In this document: one piece after another, positions 45,910-54,043 of the stretch | Layout of the letters: every line of letters begins with the position of its first letter | Position numbering within the stretch: position 1 is the first letter of the stretch | Assembly: GCF_019753765.1 (NCBI RefSeq) | Contig: NZ_JAIJZW010000012.1 | Location: 29,913-93,912 of the forward strand | Length of the DNA: 64,000 nucleotides | Source of the DNA: Microbacterium marinilacus | GTDB taxonomy: Bacteria; Actinomycetota; Actinomycetes; Actinomycetales; Microbacteriaceae | Direction of reading: 5' to 3' | Translations under genes and position numbers: made by a program | The notes under the pieces: generated by a model | What the model was told of the DNA's origin: nothing | Database searches by the model: none | Seen by the model: the letters and a program-made list of their open reading frames with translations, nothing else

Positions 45910-46827
45910 TCACAGCGCGCGCATGAGCTTGTCCGGGTTGCGGATCATGCGCACGCCGCGGATCGCGCCGGACGGCGCGTGCTCGACCACGATCACCGAC
46001 CCCACCCCCGCGACCGTCAGCGAGAGGGCCGCCTGCCCGTTCACCGCGATCGCCGCGGCCGAGATCGGCGCGTCCGGAACGGCGGCGACCGCGCTCTCGA
46101 CGATGCCGACGAAGAACCGCGAGATGCGCTCGCGTCCGAAGATCGGGTTGAGCGCCGCCCGCACCCGGCCGCCGCCGTCGGTCCACAGCACGGCGTCGTC
46201 GTCGAGCAGCGCGAGCACCCCGGCGACGTCGCCCCGTTCGAGAGCGGTCACGATGCGGTCGAGCGCGGCGGTGTCGGCCGCGGGGTCGATCGACGCGTGC
46301 TCGTCGAGCCCGAGCTTCCGCTCGGCGCGGGAGACCAGCTGGCGCACCGCTGCCGGTGTTCGCCCGAGGACGGCGCCGATCTCGACCGAGCTCATCCCGA
46401 AGGCGCGGTGCAGGACGACCGCGGCGCGCGCGTCCGGCGCCAGCTGCTCCGCCAGGTGCAGCATCGTGATGCTCAGCAGCTCCCGCCCGGCCACGACGTC
46501 CTCCGGCAGCCGGTCCGTCGCCACGGGCTCGGGGAGCCACGGCCCGGGGTACTCCTCCCGGGCCGACGCCAGCTGCCGCAGCCGGTCGATCGACCGGCGC
46601 ACGCATGTCGTGGTGAGCCACGCCGGCCACGAGCGCACCTCGCCCGACGGCTCGGCTCGCAGCGCCTCGATCGCGACCTCCGACACCACGTCCTCGGCGT
46701 GGCCGAAGTCGCCGAGCATCCGGTAGGCGATGCCGACCAGCCGGTCCCGCTCGTCCCGCCACGCCCGCGCGGCGGCGGTCGGAGCGGCGGGCACGGTCCC
46801 CACCGTAACCGCGTCGCTCGCGCTCAC
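45910..46827 (-). CDS. ECF41-group RNA polymerase sigma factor
   Basis: 305 residues. Sigma2 (LVGIAYRMLGDFGHAEDVVSE) and sigma4 (PDARAAVVLHRAFGMSSVEIGAVLG) are joined by a linker with WLPEP, the ECF41 hallmark. A C-terminal SnoaL/NTF2-like extension follows with DGGGRVRAALNPIFG and the NPDK box close to the end. In characterised ECF41 factors this extension acts as a built-in regulator in place of an anti-sigma factor. The GTG at 46827 overlaps the stop of the decarboxylase-like gene by four bases, so the two are coupled. A second possible GTG at 46794 has TACGGT seven bases upstream. Confidence 0.92.
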   Translation of the reverse strand: MSASDAVTVGTVPAAPTAAARAWRDERDRLVGIAYRMLGDFGHAEDVVSEVAIEALRAEPSGEVRSWPAWLTTTCVRRSIDRLRQLASAREEYPGPWLPEPVATDRLPEDVVAGRELLSITMLHLAEQLAPDARAAVVLHRAFGMSSVEIGAVLGRTPAAVRQLVSRAERKLGLDEHASIDPAADTAALDRIVTALERGDVAGVLALLDDDAVLWTDGGGRVRAALNPIFGRERISRFFVGIVESAVAAVPDAPISAAAIAVNGQAALSLTVAGVGSVIVVEHAPSGAIRGVRMIRNPDKLMRAL

Positions 46828-47282
46828 GCCAGCGGATGGGCGGCGTCGACGGGCGGCTCCATCCCCGTGGCGACGGCGATCCTGTTCCAGACGTTGATGG
46901 TCGAGATCGCGAGCACCAGCGCGCCGAGGCCGGCATCGTCGAAGTGCTGCGCGACGTCGTCCCAGATCTCGTCGCTCACCGTGTCGGGCCCGATGCGGGT
47001 GACGGCGTCCGTGAGGGCGAGCACGGCGCGCTCACGGCCGTCGAACATCGGCCGCGCGTGCTGCCAGGCGGCGACCGCCATCAGCTTGCGCCGCGGGATG
47101 CCGCGCTTGGCGCCGTCGGTCGCGTGCATGTCGAGGCAGAAGCCGCATCCGTTCAGGACGGACGCGCGCATCTTGATCAGCTCGTACAGGTCGCCGTCGA
47201 CCCGCGAGCGGACGTACCCTTCCAGAGCGATCACGGCGCCGTAGCCGAGCTTGTTCGTGCGTCCGATGTCGATCCGTGTCAT
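46824..47282 (-). CDS. Carboxymuconolactone decarboxylase / AhpD-like protein, ECF41 partner
   Basis: 152 residues, all-helical. The redox motif CGFC is in LNGCGFCLDMHATDG, as in AhpD-like members, so a thiol redox function is likelier than true decarboxylation. Genes of this family are the standard neighbour and target of ECF41 sigma factors. The ATG has GGAGGAGA ahead, and an ECF41-like promoter lies 50 bases upstream. First gene of the operon with the sigma factor. Confidence 0.9.
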   Translation of the reverse strand: MTRIDIGRTNKLGYGAVIALEGYVRSRVDGDLYELIKMRASVLNGCGFCLDMHATDGAKRGIPRRKLMAVAAWQHARPMFDGRERAVLALTDAVTRIGPDTVSDEIWDDVAQHFDDAGLGALVLAISTINVWNRIAVATGMEPPVDAAHPLA

Positions 47283-47332
47283 GCGTCTCGTCTCCTCCGG
47301 TTCGGCGGGCGCGAGAGGGCGCCCAGAGAGGT

Positions 47333-47359
47333 GTCGGACGCCGGGCGCAGAGTGTGACG
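47333..47359 (-). promoter_or_regulatory. ECF41-type promoter of the decarboxylase-sigma operon
   Basis: On the minus strand CGTCACA (47359-47353) is followed after exactly 16 bp by CGAC (47336-47333). The known ECF41 consensus is TGTCACA-N16-CGTC, so 6/7 and 3/4 bases agree with perfect spacing. It predicts that the sigma factor drives its own operon. Confidence 0.65.
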
Positions 47360-47364
47360 CGTGC

Positions 47365-47388
47365 GACCCCGATCGTGCCGGAGGGGTC
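47365..47388 (-). terminator. Candidate terminator of the ABC/two-component operon
   Basis: GACCCC (47365-47370) pairs with GGGGTC (47383-47388) across a 12-base loop, two bases after the response-regulator stop and before the ECF41 promoter. Confidence 0.4.
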
Positions 47389-47390
47389 GG

Positions 47391-48005
47391 TCAGATCCAT
47401 CCCTTGTCACGCGCGACGAGCGCGGCCTGGGCACGGTTCTCGGCGGAGGTCTTGCCGATCGCCGCGGAGAGGTGGTTTCGCACCGTGCCGGAGGACAGGA
47501 AGACCTCGGCGGCGATCGCGGCGACCGAGCGGCCGTCGGCGGCGAGGCGCAGCACCTGCTGCTCCCGCTCGCTGAGCGGGTTGGCGCCGTCGAACAGCGA
47601 CGCCTCCGCCAGCGCCGGGTCGACCACGCGCAGGCCCGCGTGGACGCGACGGACGGCGCCCGCCAGCTGGTCGGCGGGCGCGTCCTTCACCATGAACCCG
47701 CTCGCGCCCGCCTCGAGCGCGGCCCGCAGGTACCCTGGGCGCGCGAACGTCGTGACGATCAGCACCCGTGTGCCGGGGCTGGCCGCCCGCACGGCGGCCG
47801 TGGCCTGGATGCCGTCGACGCCCGCCATCTGCACGTCCATCAGGCAGACGTCCGGCCGCAGCCGCGCTGCCTCGGCCGTGGCCTGGGCGCCGTCCGCCGC
47901 CTCGCCCACCACGAGGAGGTCGTCCTCGAGGTCGAGCAGAGCGCCCAGCGCTCCCCGGATGAGCGCCTGATCGTCGACCAGCAGGACGCGGATCGGAGCG
48001 GTCAC
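47391..48005 (-). CDS. NarL/LuxR-family response regulator
   Basis: 204 residues. The receiver domain has the acidic pair in VLLVDDQ, the phospho-acceptor Asp in VCLMDVQM and the Lys in FMVKDAP. The C-terminal HTH is LSEREQQVLRLAADGRSVAAIA with FLSSGTVRNHLSAAIGK. The GTG at 48005 overlaps the kinase stop by four bases. It pairs with the adjacent DesK-type kinase and probably controls the ABC genes at the head of this operon. Confidence 0.92.
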   Translation of the reverse strand: MTAPIRVLLVDDQALIRGALGALLDLEDDLLVVGEAADGAQATAEAARLRPDVCLMDVQMAGVDGIQATAAVRAASPGTRVLIVTTFARPGYLRAALEAGASGFMVKDAPADQLAGAVRRVHAGLRVVDPALAEASLFDGANPLSEREQQVLRLAADGRSVAAIAAEVFLSSGTVRNHLSAAIGKTSAENRAQAALVARDKGWI

Positions 48006-49105
48006 CAGCGCAGCTCCACCCGCGTGCCCCGCGTCGGCGCGGCGCCGACGCGCAGCGCGGCGCCGGCCGCGGCGGCGCGCTCGGCCATGCCGCGCAGGCC
48101 GTTGCCGGCCGGCCGTCGCACGCCGGTGCCGTCGTCGTCGACGGTGAGCGTGCCCGGCTCGATCGCGATGCGAACGGTCTCGGCCCGCGCGTGCCGCAGG
48201 ATGTTCGTCGTCGCCTCCCGCAGCACCCACGCCGCCGTGAGCGACTGCGCGGGCGACAGCGCGCCGATGTCGCCCTCGGTGCGCACGGCGACGCCCGCCG
48301 AGCCGAGTGCGGCCTCGCTCGCGTCGAGCTGCGTGCGCAGATCCGTGGCCCGCAGGCCGGTCGCGGTGGTGCGCACGCCCGCGATCGCCTCGCCGGCGAG
48401 CCTCGCGATCTCGGTCAGCTCTGCCTTCGCCCGCGCCGGCTCGGCGTCGACGAGCCGTGCCGCCAGCTCGGCCTTCAGCTTCACGACCGTCAGCGAGTGG
48501 CCGAGCAGGTCGTGGACATCCCGCGCGATCGTGCCGCGCTCCTCGCTGGTCGCGAGCCGCAGCCGCACCTCCTCGGCGGCCACGGAGCGTCCGATGAGCC
48601 AGGTGTTGATGGTGTTCACCAGCGCCATCAGGACGACGATGATCAGCACCTGCAGGTGCCCCTCCATCCGGCCGGTCGCCACGAGCACGACGACGGCGAT
48701 CGCCACGCCGCCGATGGAGGCGATCCAGTGCCACGCCCTGCCCATGCCGTACGAGGCGTAGGCCATGAGGAACGGGATGAAGCTGAGCGCCTGCGTGCCG
48801 ATGGCGGGCAGCGTGCCGAGCACGCAGACGACGGTGGCGGCGAAGATCGCGTACACCGTGCGTGGGGCGCGTCCCCATCCTGCGCGCATGCCGATGATGA
48901 GGCCGGTGACGTACAGCACGGCGAACGCCACGAGCGCCGCCCAGCCGAGCACCCGCCAGGCGACGTGCTGCTCCGACGCCGCCAGCGCGAGCACGGGGTA
49001 GATCAGGAAGATCAGCCACACGGCGGCCATCAGCCAGCCGTAGCGCTCCCACGGGTCGGCGTGCGCGCGGCCTCCGGCCCCTCCGGCCTGCGTCGCGGGT
49101 GTCAC
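48002..49105 (-). CDS. DesK/LiaS-type sensor histidine kinase
   Basis: 367 residues. Five or six membrane helices fill about residues 15-160. The HisKA_3 dimerisation helix follows, with the phospho-acceptor His in ARDVHDLLGHSLTVV, and then an ATPase domain with VDDDGTGVRRPAGNGLRGM. The GTG at 49105 is chosen because TAGGCT lies six bases ahead; a GTG two codons earlier (49111) is also open. It pairs with the response regulator, and the ligand may be membrane stress or the ABC substrate. Confidence 0.9.
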   Translation of the reverse strand: MTPATQAGGAGGRAHADPWERYGWLMAAVWLIFLIYPVLALAASEQHVAWRVLGWAALVAFAVLYVTGLIIGMRAGWGRAPRTVYAIFAATVVCVLGTLPAIGTQALSFIPFLMAYASYGMGRAWHWIASIGGVAIAVVVLVATGRMEGHLQVLIIVVLMALVNTINTWLIGRSVAAEEVRLRLATSEERGTIARDVHDLLGHSLTVVKLKAELAARLVDAEPARAKAELTEIARLAGEAIAGVRTTATGLRATDLRTQLDASEAALGSAGVAVRTEGDIGALSPAQSLTAAWVLREATTNILRHARAETVRIAIEPGTLTVDDDGTGVRRPAGNGLRGMAERAAAAGAALRVGAAPTRGTRVELRW

Positions 49106-49114
49106 GCGCACAGC

Positions 49115-49870
49115 CTAACGACGGCGCCGCGAGCGCAGCATGCCGATGCGCGCGAGGGCGACGAACGCGGCGGTCCACGCGGCGAAGTTGAGCAGCACCG
49201 CCCACAGCGGGTCGGATCCGCCCGCGATGAGCGCGCCGTCGGTGACGGGCCAGCGGACGAGCGCGACGTAGCCGTACAGGGGCGTGTAGTGGGCGATGTC
49301 CAGCAGCACCCCCTCGAGGGGGATGAAGACGTTGCCGAAGAACGAGAAGAACGTGATCGCGATGGACGCGAGCGCCGCGGCCGAGTCGGCGTTGAACGCG
49401 AGGCCCACCCCCGTCCCGAACAGGCCGTAGATCAGCCCACCGCCGAGGATGAGCGCCGCGGCCGCCGCCCACCGCCAGGCGTCGTCCGCCTCGGCGCCGG
49501 ACAGCGCCCCGGCGACGAACACCGCCGCGACCGACAGCGCCGCGAACGACATCGACGTGAGCAGCTTCGTGACGACGTAGCCGGGCATCGTCAAGGGTGT
49601 CAGCGCGAGCTGACGGCCCCATCCCTGCCCGATCTCGGACGCGGCCAGAGAGCTCAGCGAGCTCATCGCGGTCGCGGTGCCGAACGCGCCCATCGAGACC
49701 ATCACGTAGAACGACACGTTGCCGTGGCCGGCGCTGAGCCGGGCGTAGTCGGCGCCGGCGCCGAACAGCAGGTACATCGCGACCGGCATCGCGAGCGTGA
49801 ACGCGAGGGTGTAGGGGTTACGCAGCTGGCGCAGCGCCTCGACGCGGTAGAGCGTGGGGGAGAAGAGCAA
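49115..49870 (-). CDS. ABC-2 type exporter, permease subunit
   Basis: 251 residues with six membrane helices (first RNPYTLAFTLAMPVAMYLLFGAG, last around VLLNFAAWTAAFVALARIGML) and the ABC-2 signature stretch SLAASEIGQGWGRQLALTPL. It forms the pore for the ATPase encoded just upstream. TTG start, three bases after the ATPase stop. The substrate is unknown; drugs or lipids are usual for this type. Confidence 0.9.
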   Translation of the reverse strand: MLFSPTLYRVEALRQLRNPYTLAFTLAMPVAMYLLFGAGADYARLSAGHGNVSFYVMVSMGAFGTATAMSSLSSLAASEIGQGWGRQLALTPLTMPGYVVTKLLTSMSFAALSVAAVFVAGALSGAEADDAWRWAAAAALILGGGLIYGLFGTGVGLAFNADSAAALASIAITFFSFFGNVFIPLEGVLLDIAHYTPLYGYVALVRWPVTDGALIAGGSDPLWAVLLNFAAWTAAFVALARIGMLRSRRRR

Positions 49871-49873
49871 GGG

Positions 49874-50860
49874 TCAGTCCTCCGTCAGCGCCGTGAAGGC
49901 GGTTTCCAGGGTGGGGGCGGTGATCTCGAGGTCGGTGGCGCCGCGCTCCAGCAGGTGCCGGGCGAGCACGTCCGACGCGGCCGTGCGCGCGGTGATCCGG
50001 CCGCCGTCGACGCGCACCTCGGCGACGTCCGTGTCCGCGCGTAGCTCGGCGACGAGGCCCTCGGCGGCCGAGGTGTCGGACGGCAGCAGAGCCGACACGA
50101 CGCGGCCGCCGAGCGACGCGCGAAGAGCCGCCGTCGGGGCGTCGGCGACGACGCGTCCGCGGCTCATGACGACGGTGCGCCGCGCGAACTGCTCGGCCTC
50201 CTCCAGGTAGTGCGTCGCGAAGACGATGGTGCGGCCCGCGTCGGCGTCGGCGCGCATCGCGTCCCAGAACCGTCGCCGTGCGGTCACGTCCATCCCGGCG
50301 GTGGGCTCGTCCAGCACGAGCACGTCGGGGTCGGGCAGCAGGGCGAGGGCGAACTTCACCCGCTGCTGCTCGCCCCCGGAGCAGCGGCCGATGCGGCGTC
50401 GCGCGATCCCCGTGAGGTCTGCGCGCGCCATCGCCTCCTCGATCCGCGCGGCGACGGCCCGCCGCGAGCCCATCCGGCCGGCCGAGGCGTGCAGCCCGCC
50501 GACGGCGGCGACCGTCTCGCGCACGGTGAGGTCGGCGAGCAGGCCGCCCGTCTGGAGCACGGCCGCCAGGCGCCCGGCGGCGGTCTGTCGGCGCGGCCGC
50601 AGGCCGAGCACGCGGACGCTGCCCGCGTCGGGCGAGGCGAGGCCGAGCAGCATGTCGATCGTCGTCGTCTTCCCGGCACCGTTCGGGCCGAGCAGCGCGA
50701 CCACCTCGCCGCGCTCGACGCGCAGGTCCACGCCGTCGACAGCCACGACGGGTCCCGCGGCGGTGCGGAAGCGCCGCACGAGGCCCGTCAGGTCGATCGC
50801 GGGATCGGCGGCGGCCGCGGGGCCCGGATCGCGGCGCTCGGCCGCGTTGATGTCTGCCAT
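49874..50860 (-). CDS. ABC transporter ATP-binding protein (drug-export type)
   Basis: 328 residues. Walker A GPNGAGKTTTIDML, the signature RCSGGEQQRVKFALALLP (C replaces the usual L in LSGGE) and Walker B DVLVLDEPTAGMD, then the H-loop in FATHYLEEAEQ. The C-terminal extension (about 230-328) is of the DrrA/NatA type. First gene of the four-gene operon ATPase-permease-kinase-regulator. GACGCT six bases before the ATG is a possible -10 box. Confidence 0.92.
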   Translation of the reverse strand: MADINAAERRDPGPAAAADPAIDLTGLVRRFRTAAGPVVAVDGVDLRVERGEVVALLGPNGAGKTTTIDMLLGLASPDAGSVRVLGLRPRRQTAAGRLAAVLQTGGLLADLTVRETVAAVGGLHASAGRMGSRRAVAARIEEAMARADLTGIARRRIGRCSGGEQQRVKFALALLPDPDVLVLDEPTAGMDVTARRRFWDAMRADADAGRTIVFATHYLEEAEQFARRTVVMSRGRVVADAPTAALRASLGGRVVSALLPSDTSAAEGLVAELRADTDVAEVRVDGGRITARTAASDVLARHLLERGATDLEITAPTLETAFTALTED

Positions 50861-51033
50861 GTCTCGAGCGTCCCGTGTCGCCGAGCCCGGCCGCTGCGGC
50901 GCCCGTCACGACGCCGGCATGACATCCGTCATCCCGTGGTCGTGCCCGACGCAGGATGAGACGGCCCGGACGGGGCCAGATCCGCGGCGTGTCGGCCCGG
51001 AGCCCGCCGCGATTCCCGCGTCGTGCCGGGTCC

Positions 51034-51039
51034 TAGACT
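51034..51039 (+). promoter_or_regulatory. -10 box of proS
   Basis: TAGACT ends nine bases before the ATG at 51049, and no ribosome binding site is visible. The 188-bp gap upstream, divergent from the ABC operon, shows no T-box. Confidence 0.5.
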
Positions 51040-51048
51040 GGAGCCCTT

Positions 51049-52800
51049 ATGGTCACGCGGCTCTCTTCGTTCTTCTTCCGCTCCCTCCGGGAGGATCCCG
51101 CCGACGCCGAGGTCATCAGCCACAGGCTGCTGGTGCGCGCGTCGTACATCCGGCGGCAGGCGCCGGGGATCTTCGCGTGGCTGCCGCTCGGCCTGCGGGT
51201 CAAGGCGCGGCTGGAGCAGGTCGTCCGCGAGGAGATGGCGGCCGCGGGCGCGCAGGAGGTGCACTTCCCGGCGCTGATGCCCCGCGAGCCGTACGAGGCC
51301 ACCGGACGCTGGACGGAGTACGGCGACGGCATCTTCCGGATGCAGGACCGCCACGGCGCCGACTACCTGCTCGCGCCGACGCACGAGGAGGCGTTCACGC
51401 TGCTCGTGAAGGACCTGTACTCGTCGTACAAGGACCTGCCGCTGACCATCTACCAGATCCAGGACAAGTACCGCGACGAGGCGCGCCCCCGCGCCGGCCT
51501 CCTGCGCGGGCGCGAGTTCACGATGAAGGACGCCTATTCGTTCGACTCGTCGGACGAGGGCCTCGACGCCAGCTACCAGGCGCAGCGCGACGCGTACGAG
51601 CGCATCTTCCGCCGCCTCGGCATGGAGTACGTGATCGTCAAGGCCGACGCCGGCGCGATGGGCGGCTCCAAGTCGGAGGAGTTCCTGCACCCCACGCCGA
51701 TCGGCGAGGACACCTTCGTGCGGTCCGAGGGCGGCTACACGGCCAACGTCGAGGCGTTCGAGACGCGCGCTCCCGAGCCTCTGGCGATCCCCGAGGGTGC
51801 GCCCGTGGTCTTCGACTCGCCCGGCACCACCACCATCGCGACGCTCGTCGAGCACGCGAACGCCGTGCTCGACCACGAGGTCACCGCGGCCGACACGCTG
51901 AAGAACGTCGTGCTGGCGCTGGTGCACCCTGACAGGACGCGCGAGCTCGTGGTCATCGGTCTGCCCGGCGACCGCGACGTGGACATGAAGCGCGTCGAGG
52001 CGGCGTTCGCGCCCGCCGAGGTCGAGGCGGCGTCCGAGGCGGATCTCGCCGCCCACCCGCTGCTCGTCCGCGGCTTCATCGGGCCCTGGACGGCCGACGG
52101 CGCGCTGCTCGGCGAGGAGGGAGCCTCCGGCATCCGGTATCTCGTCGATCCCCGCGTCTCCACGGGCGCGGCCTGGATCACCGGCGCGAACGAGGTCGAC
52201 AAGCACGTGCACTCGCTCGTCGCGGGGCGGGACTTCGCACCCGACGGCGTGGTTGAGGCGGCGACGCTCCGCGAGGGCGACATCGCGCCCGACGGCACGC
52301 CGATCACGCTCGAGCGCGGCATGGAGATCGGCCACGTGTTCCAGCTCGGCCGCAAGTACGCCGAGGCGCTCGGGCTGAAGGTGCTCGACCAGAACGGCAA
52401 GCTCGTCACGGTCACGATGGGCTCCTACGGCATCGGCGTGACGCGCATCCTCGCCGCCATCGCCGAGCTCAACAACGACGACAAGGGCCTCGTCTGGCCC
52501 GCCGCCGTCTCGCCGTTCGACGTGCACGTCGTCGCGACTGGCAAGGGGGATGACGCGCTGAACCTCGGCGAGAGGATCGCCGGGGAGCTCGAGGCCGCCG
52601 GCCTGGACGTGCTGTTCGACGACCGTCCGAAGGTGTCGCCCGGGGTGAAGTTCGGCGATGCCGAGCTGATCGGCGTGCCGCAGCTGCTGGTCGTCGGGCG
52701 CGGTGCGGCCGACGGCGAGGTCGAGCTGTGGGATCGGCGCTCGGGCGAGCGTGAGGTCGTGCCGGCCGCGGAAGCCGTCGCACGTCTGACCGCGCGCTGA
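51049..52800 (+). CDS. proS: Prolyl-tRNA synthetase
   Basis: 583 residues. Class II synthetase of the bacterial type. Motif 1 is in [20 protein letters not shown], motif 2 in [25 protein letters not shown], and motif 3 in [15 protein letters not shown]. An editing (INS) domain lies between motifs 2 and 3 (about 225-390), and the C-terminal anticodon-binding domain ends the protein. It charges tRNA-Pro. It begins a conserved actinobacterial block that normally continues to rimP-nusA-infB. Confidence 0.97.
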   Translation: MVTRLSSFFFRSLREDPADAEVISHRLLVRASYIRRQAPGIFAWLPLGLRVKARLEQVVREEMAAAGAQEVHFPALMPREPYEATGRWTEYGDGIFRMQDRHGADYLLAPTHEEAFTLLVKDLYSSYKDLPLTIYQIQDKYRDEARPRAGLLRGREFTMKDAYSFDSSDEGLDASYQAQRDAYERIFRRLGMEYVIVKADAGAMGGSKSEEFLHPTPIGEDTFVRSEGGYTANVEAFETRAPEPLAIPEGAPVVFDSPGTTTIATLVEHANAVLDHEVTAADTLKNVVLALVHPDRTRELVVIGLPGDRDVDMKRVEAAFAPAEVEAASEADLAAHPLLVRGFIGPWTADGALLGEEGASGIRYLVDPRVSTGAAWITGANEVDKHVHSLVAGRDFAPDGVVEAATLREGDIAPDGTPITLERGMEIGHVFQLGRKYAEALGLKVLDQNGKLVTVTMGSYGIGVTRILAAIAELNNDDKGLVWPAAVSPFDVHVVATGKGDDALNLGERIAGELEAAGLDVLFDDRPKVSPGVKFGDAELIGVPQLLVVGRGAADGEVELWDRRSGEREVVPAAEAVARLTAR

Positions 52801-52847
52801 CCGCACGGCCGGCGCGCGCCGGAGCGACCGTGTGACAGAGTGACCGC

Positions 52848-53882
52848 ATGACCGCGCGCGATCCGTCCCGGCGCCCCTGGTACCGGCGCGCGTCACGGCT
52901 CGTCCCGCTGTGCGCGCTCGTCGTCGTGGCCGGCCTGGTGGGTGCCTCGCTGGTGTCGCCGTGGCCGGCGGCGATGCTGATCCGAGCCCTCTTCGAGAAG
53001 GGCGCGCGCGACACGGTGGCGGAGATGTCGACGTACGAGCCCGAAAGCGGCATCCGCGAGACGCTCGACGTGTCCTACGGCGATGCGGGCGACGCGACGA
53101 CCCTCGACGTGTTCTCGCCCGAGGACCGGGACGGCGAGGTGCTGCCGACCGTCGTGTGGATCCACGGCGGCGCCTGGATCTCCGGCTTCAAGGAGGACGT
53201 CCGACCCTACGTGCGCATGCTCGCCGCGGAGGGCTACACGACCGTCTCGCTGAACTACTCGCTGGGCCCGGAGAGCCGCTACCCGACCGCCGTCGGACAG
53301 CTCAACGACGCCCTCGCCTTCCTGGTCGAGCACGCAGACGAGCATGGCATCGACCCGTCGCGAATCGTCATCGCGGGCGACTCGGCGGGAGCCAACCTCA
53401 CCAGCCAGCTGGCCGCGCTCACGACGAACCCCGACTACGCCGCCGAGCTCGGGATCCGCCCGTCGCTGACGCCGTCGCAGCTGCGCGGCGTGCTGCTGAA
53501 CTGCGGGATCTACGACGTCAGCGGCATCCCGAACGCGCCGGGCATCGGCGGCTGGGGGTTCCGGGTGGCGCTGTGGGCGTACCTCGGCGACCGGGACTGG
53601 TCGCAATCGGCCGGCGACCGGCAGATGTCGACGATCGACTGGGTCACGGCGGACTTCCCGGCGACCTGGATCTCCGGCGGCAACGACGACCCGCTCACGC
53701 CGAACCAGTCGCGTCGGCTCGCCGAGCGGCTCGACGGGCTGGGGGTCGACGTCACGCCGGTGTTCTACCCGGACGACCACGAGCCCGCTCTGCCGCACGA
53801 GTACCAGTTCCATCTCGACCTCGAGGACGCCCGCACGGCCTTCGCGTCGACGGTCGCCTTCCTCGACCGCGTCACCGACTGA
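52848..53882 (+). CDS. Alpha/beta hydrolase (HSL-like esterase/lipase), membrane-anchored or secreted
   Basis: 344 residues. An N-terminal hydrophobic segment (about 18-38) is preceded by arginines and lacks a clear cleavage site, so the enzyme is probably anchored outside. The oxyanion motif HGGAW is near residue 106, the nucleophile elbow is GDSAGAN, and the acid and base are in ISGGNDDPLTP and DDHEPALPHEYQ. It resembles carboxylesterases of the HSL/BD-FAE group. Substrate unknown. CAGAGT six bases before the ATG may be its -10 box. Confidence 0.88.
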   Translation: MTARDPSRRPWYRRASRLVPLCALVVVAGLVGASLVSPWPAAMLIRALFEKGARDTVAEMSTYEPESGIRETLDVSYGDAGDATTLDVFSPEDRDGEVLPTVVWIHGGAWISGFKEDVRPYVRMLAAEGYTTVSLNYSLGPESRYPTAVGQLNDALAFLVEHADEHGIDPSRIVIAGDSAGANLTSQLAALTTNPDYAAELGIRPSLTPSQLRGVLLNCGIYDVSGIPNAPGIGGWGFRVALWAYLGDRDWSQSAGDRQMSTIDWVTADFPATWISGGNDDPLTPNQSRRLAERLDGLGVDVTPVFYPDDHEPALPHEYQFHLDLEDARTAFASTVAFLDRVTD

Positions 53883-54043
53883 CGGAGGTCGGCCCGGGGC
53901 GCACGAGGCCGCGTTTCCCGAGCCGTAACCTCGCGGCAATCGCGGCGCCGCCGCGCTCTGAGAACCTGACGTGTCCGACGCGCGGCGTAGCCTCCTCGTG
54001 TCGGCCCGTCCCCGTCCGCGCGACCCCATCGGAGCAGCCCCGC

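Noticed and set aside
46794..46827. Later GTG (46794) as the only start of the ECF41 sigma gene
   Set aside because: A TACGGT box seven bases ahead makes it possible as a second start, but the four-base GTGA overlap with the upstream gene at 46827 is the stronger signal.
51000..51048. T-box or other riboswitch in front of proS
   Set aside because: The -10 box lies nine bases from the start codon, which leaves no room for a leader.
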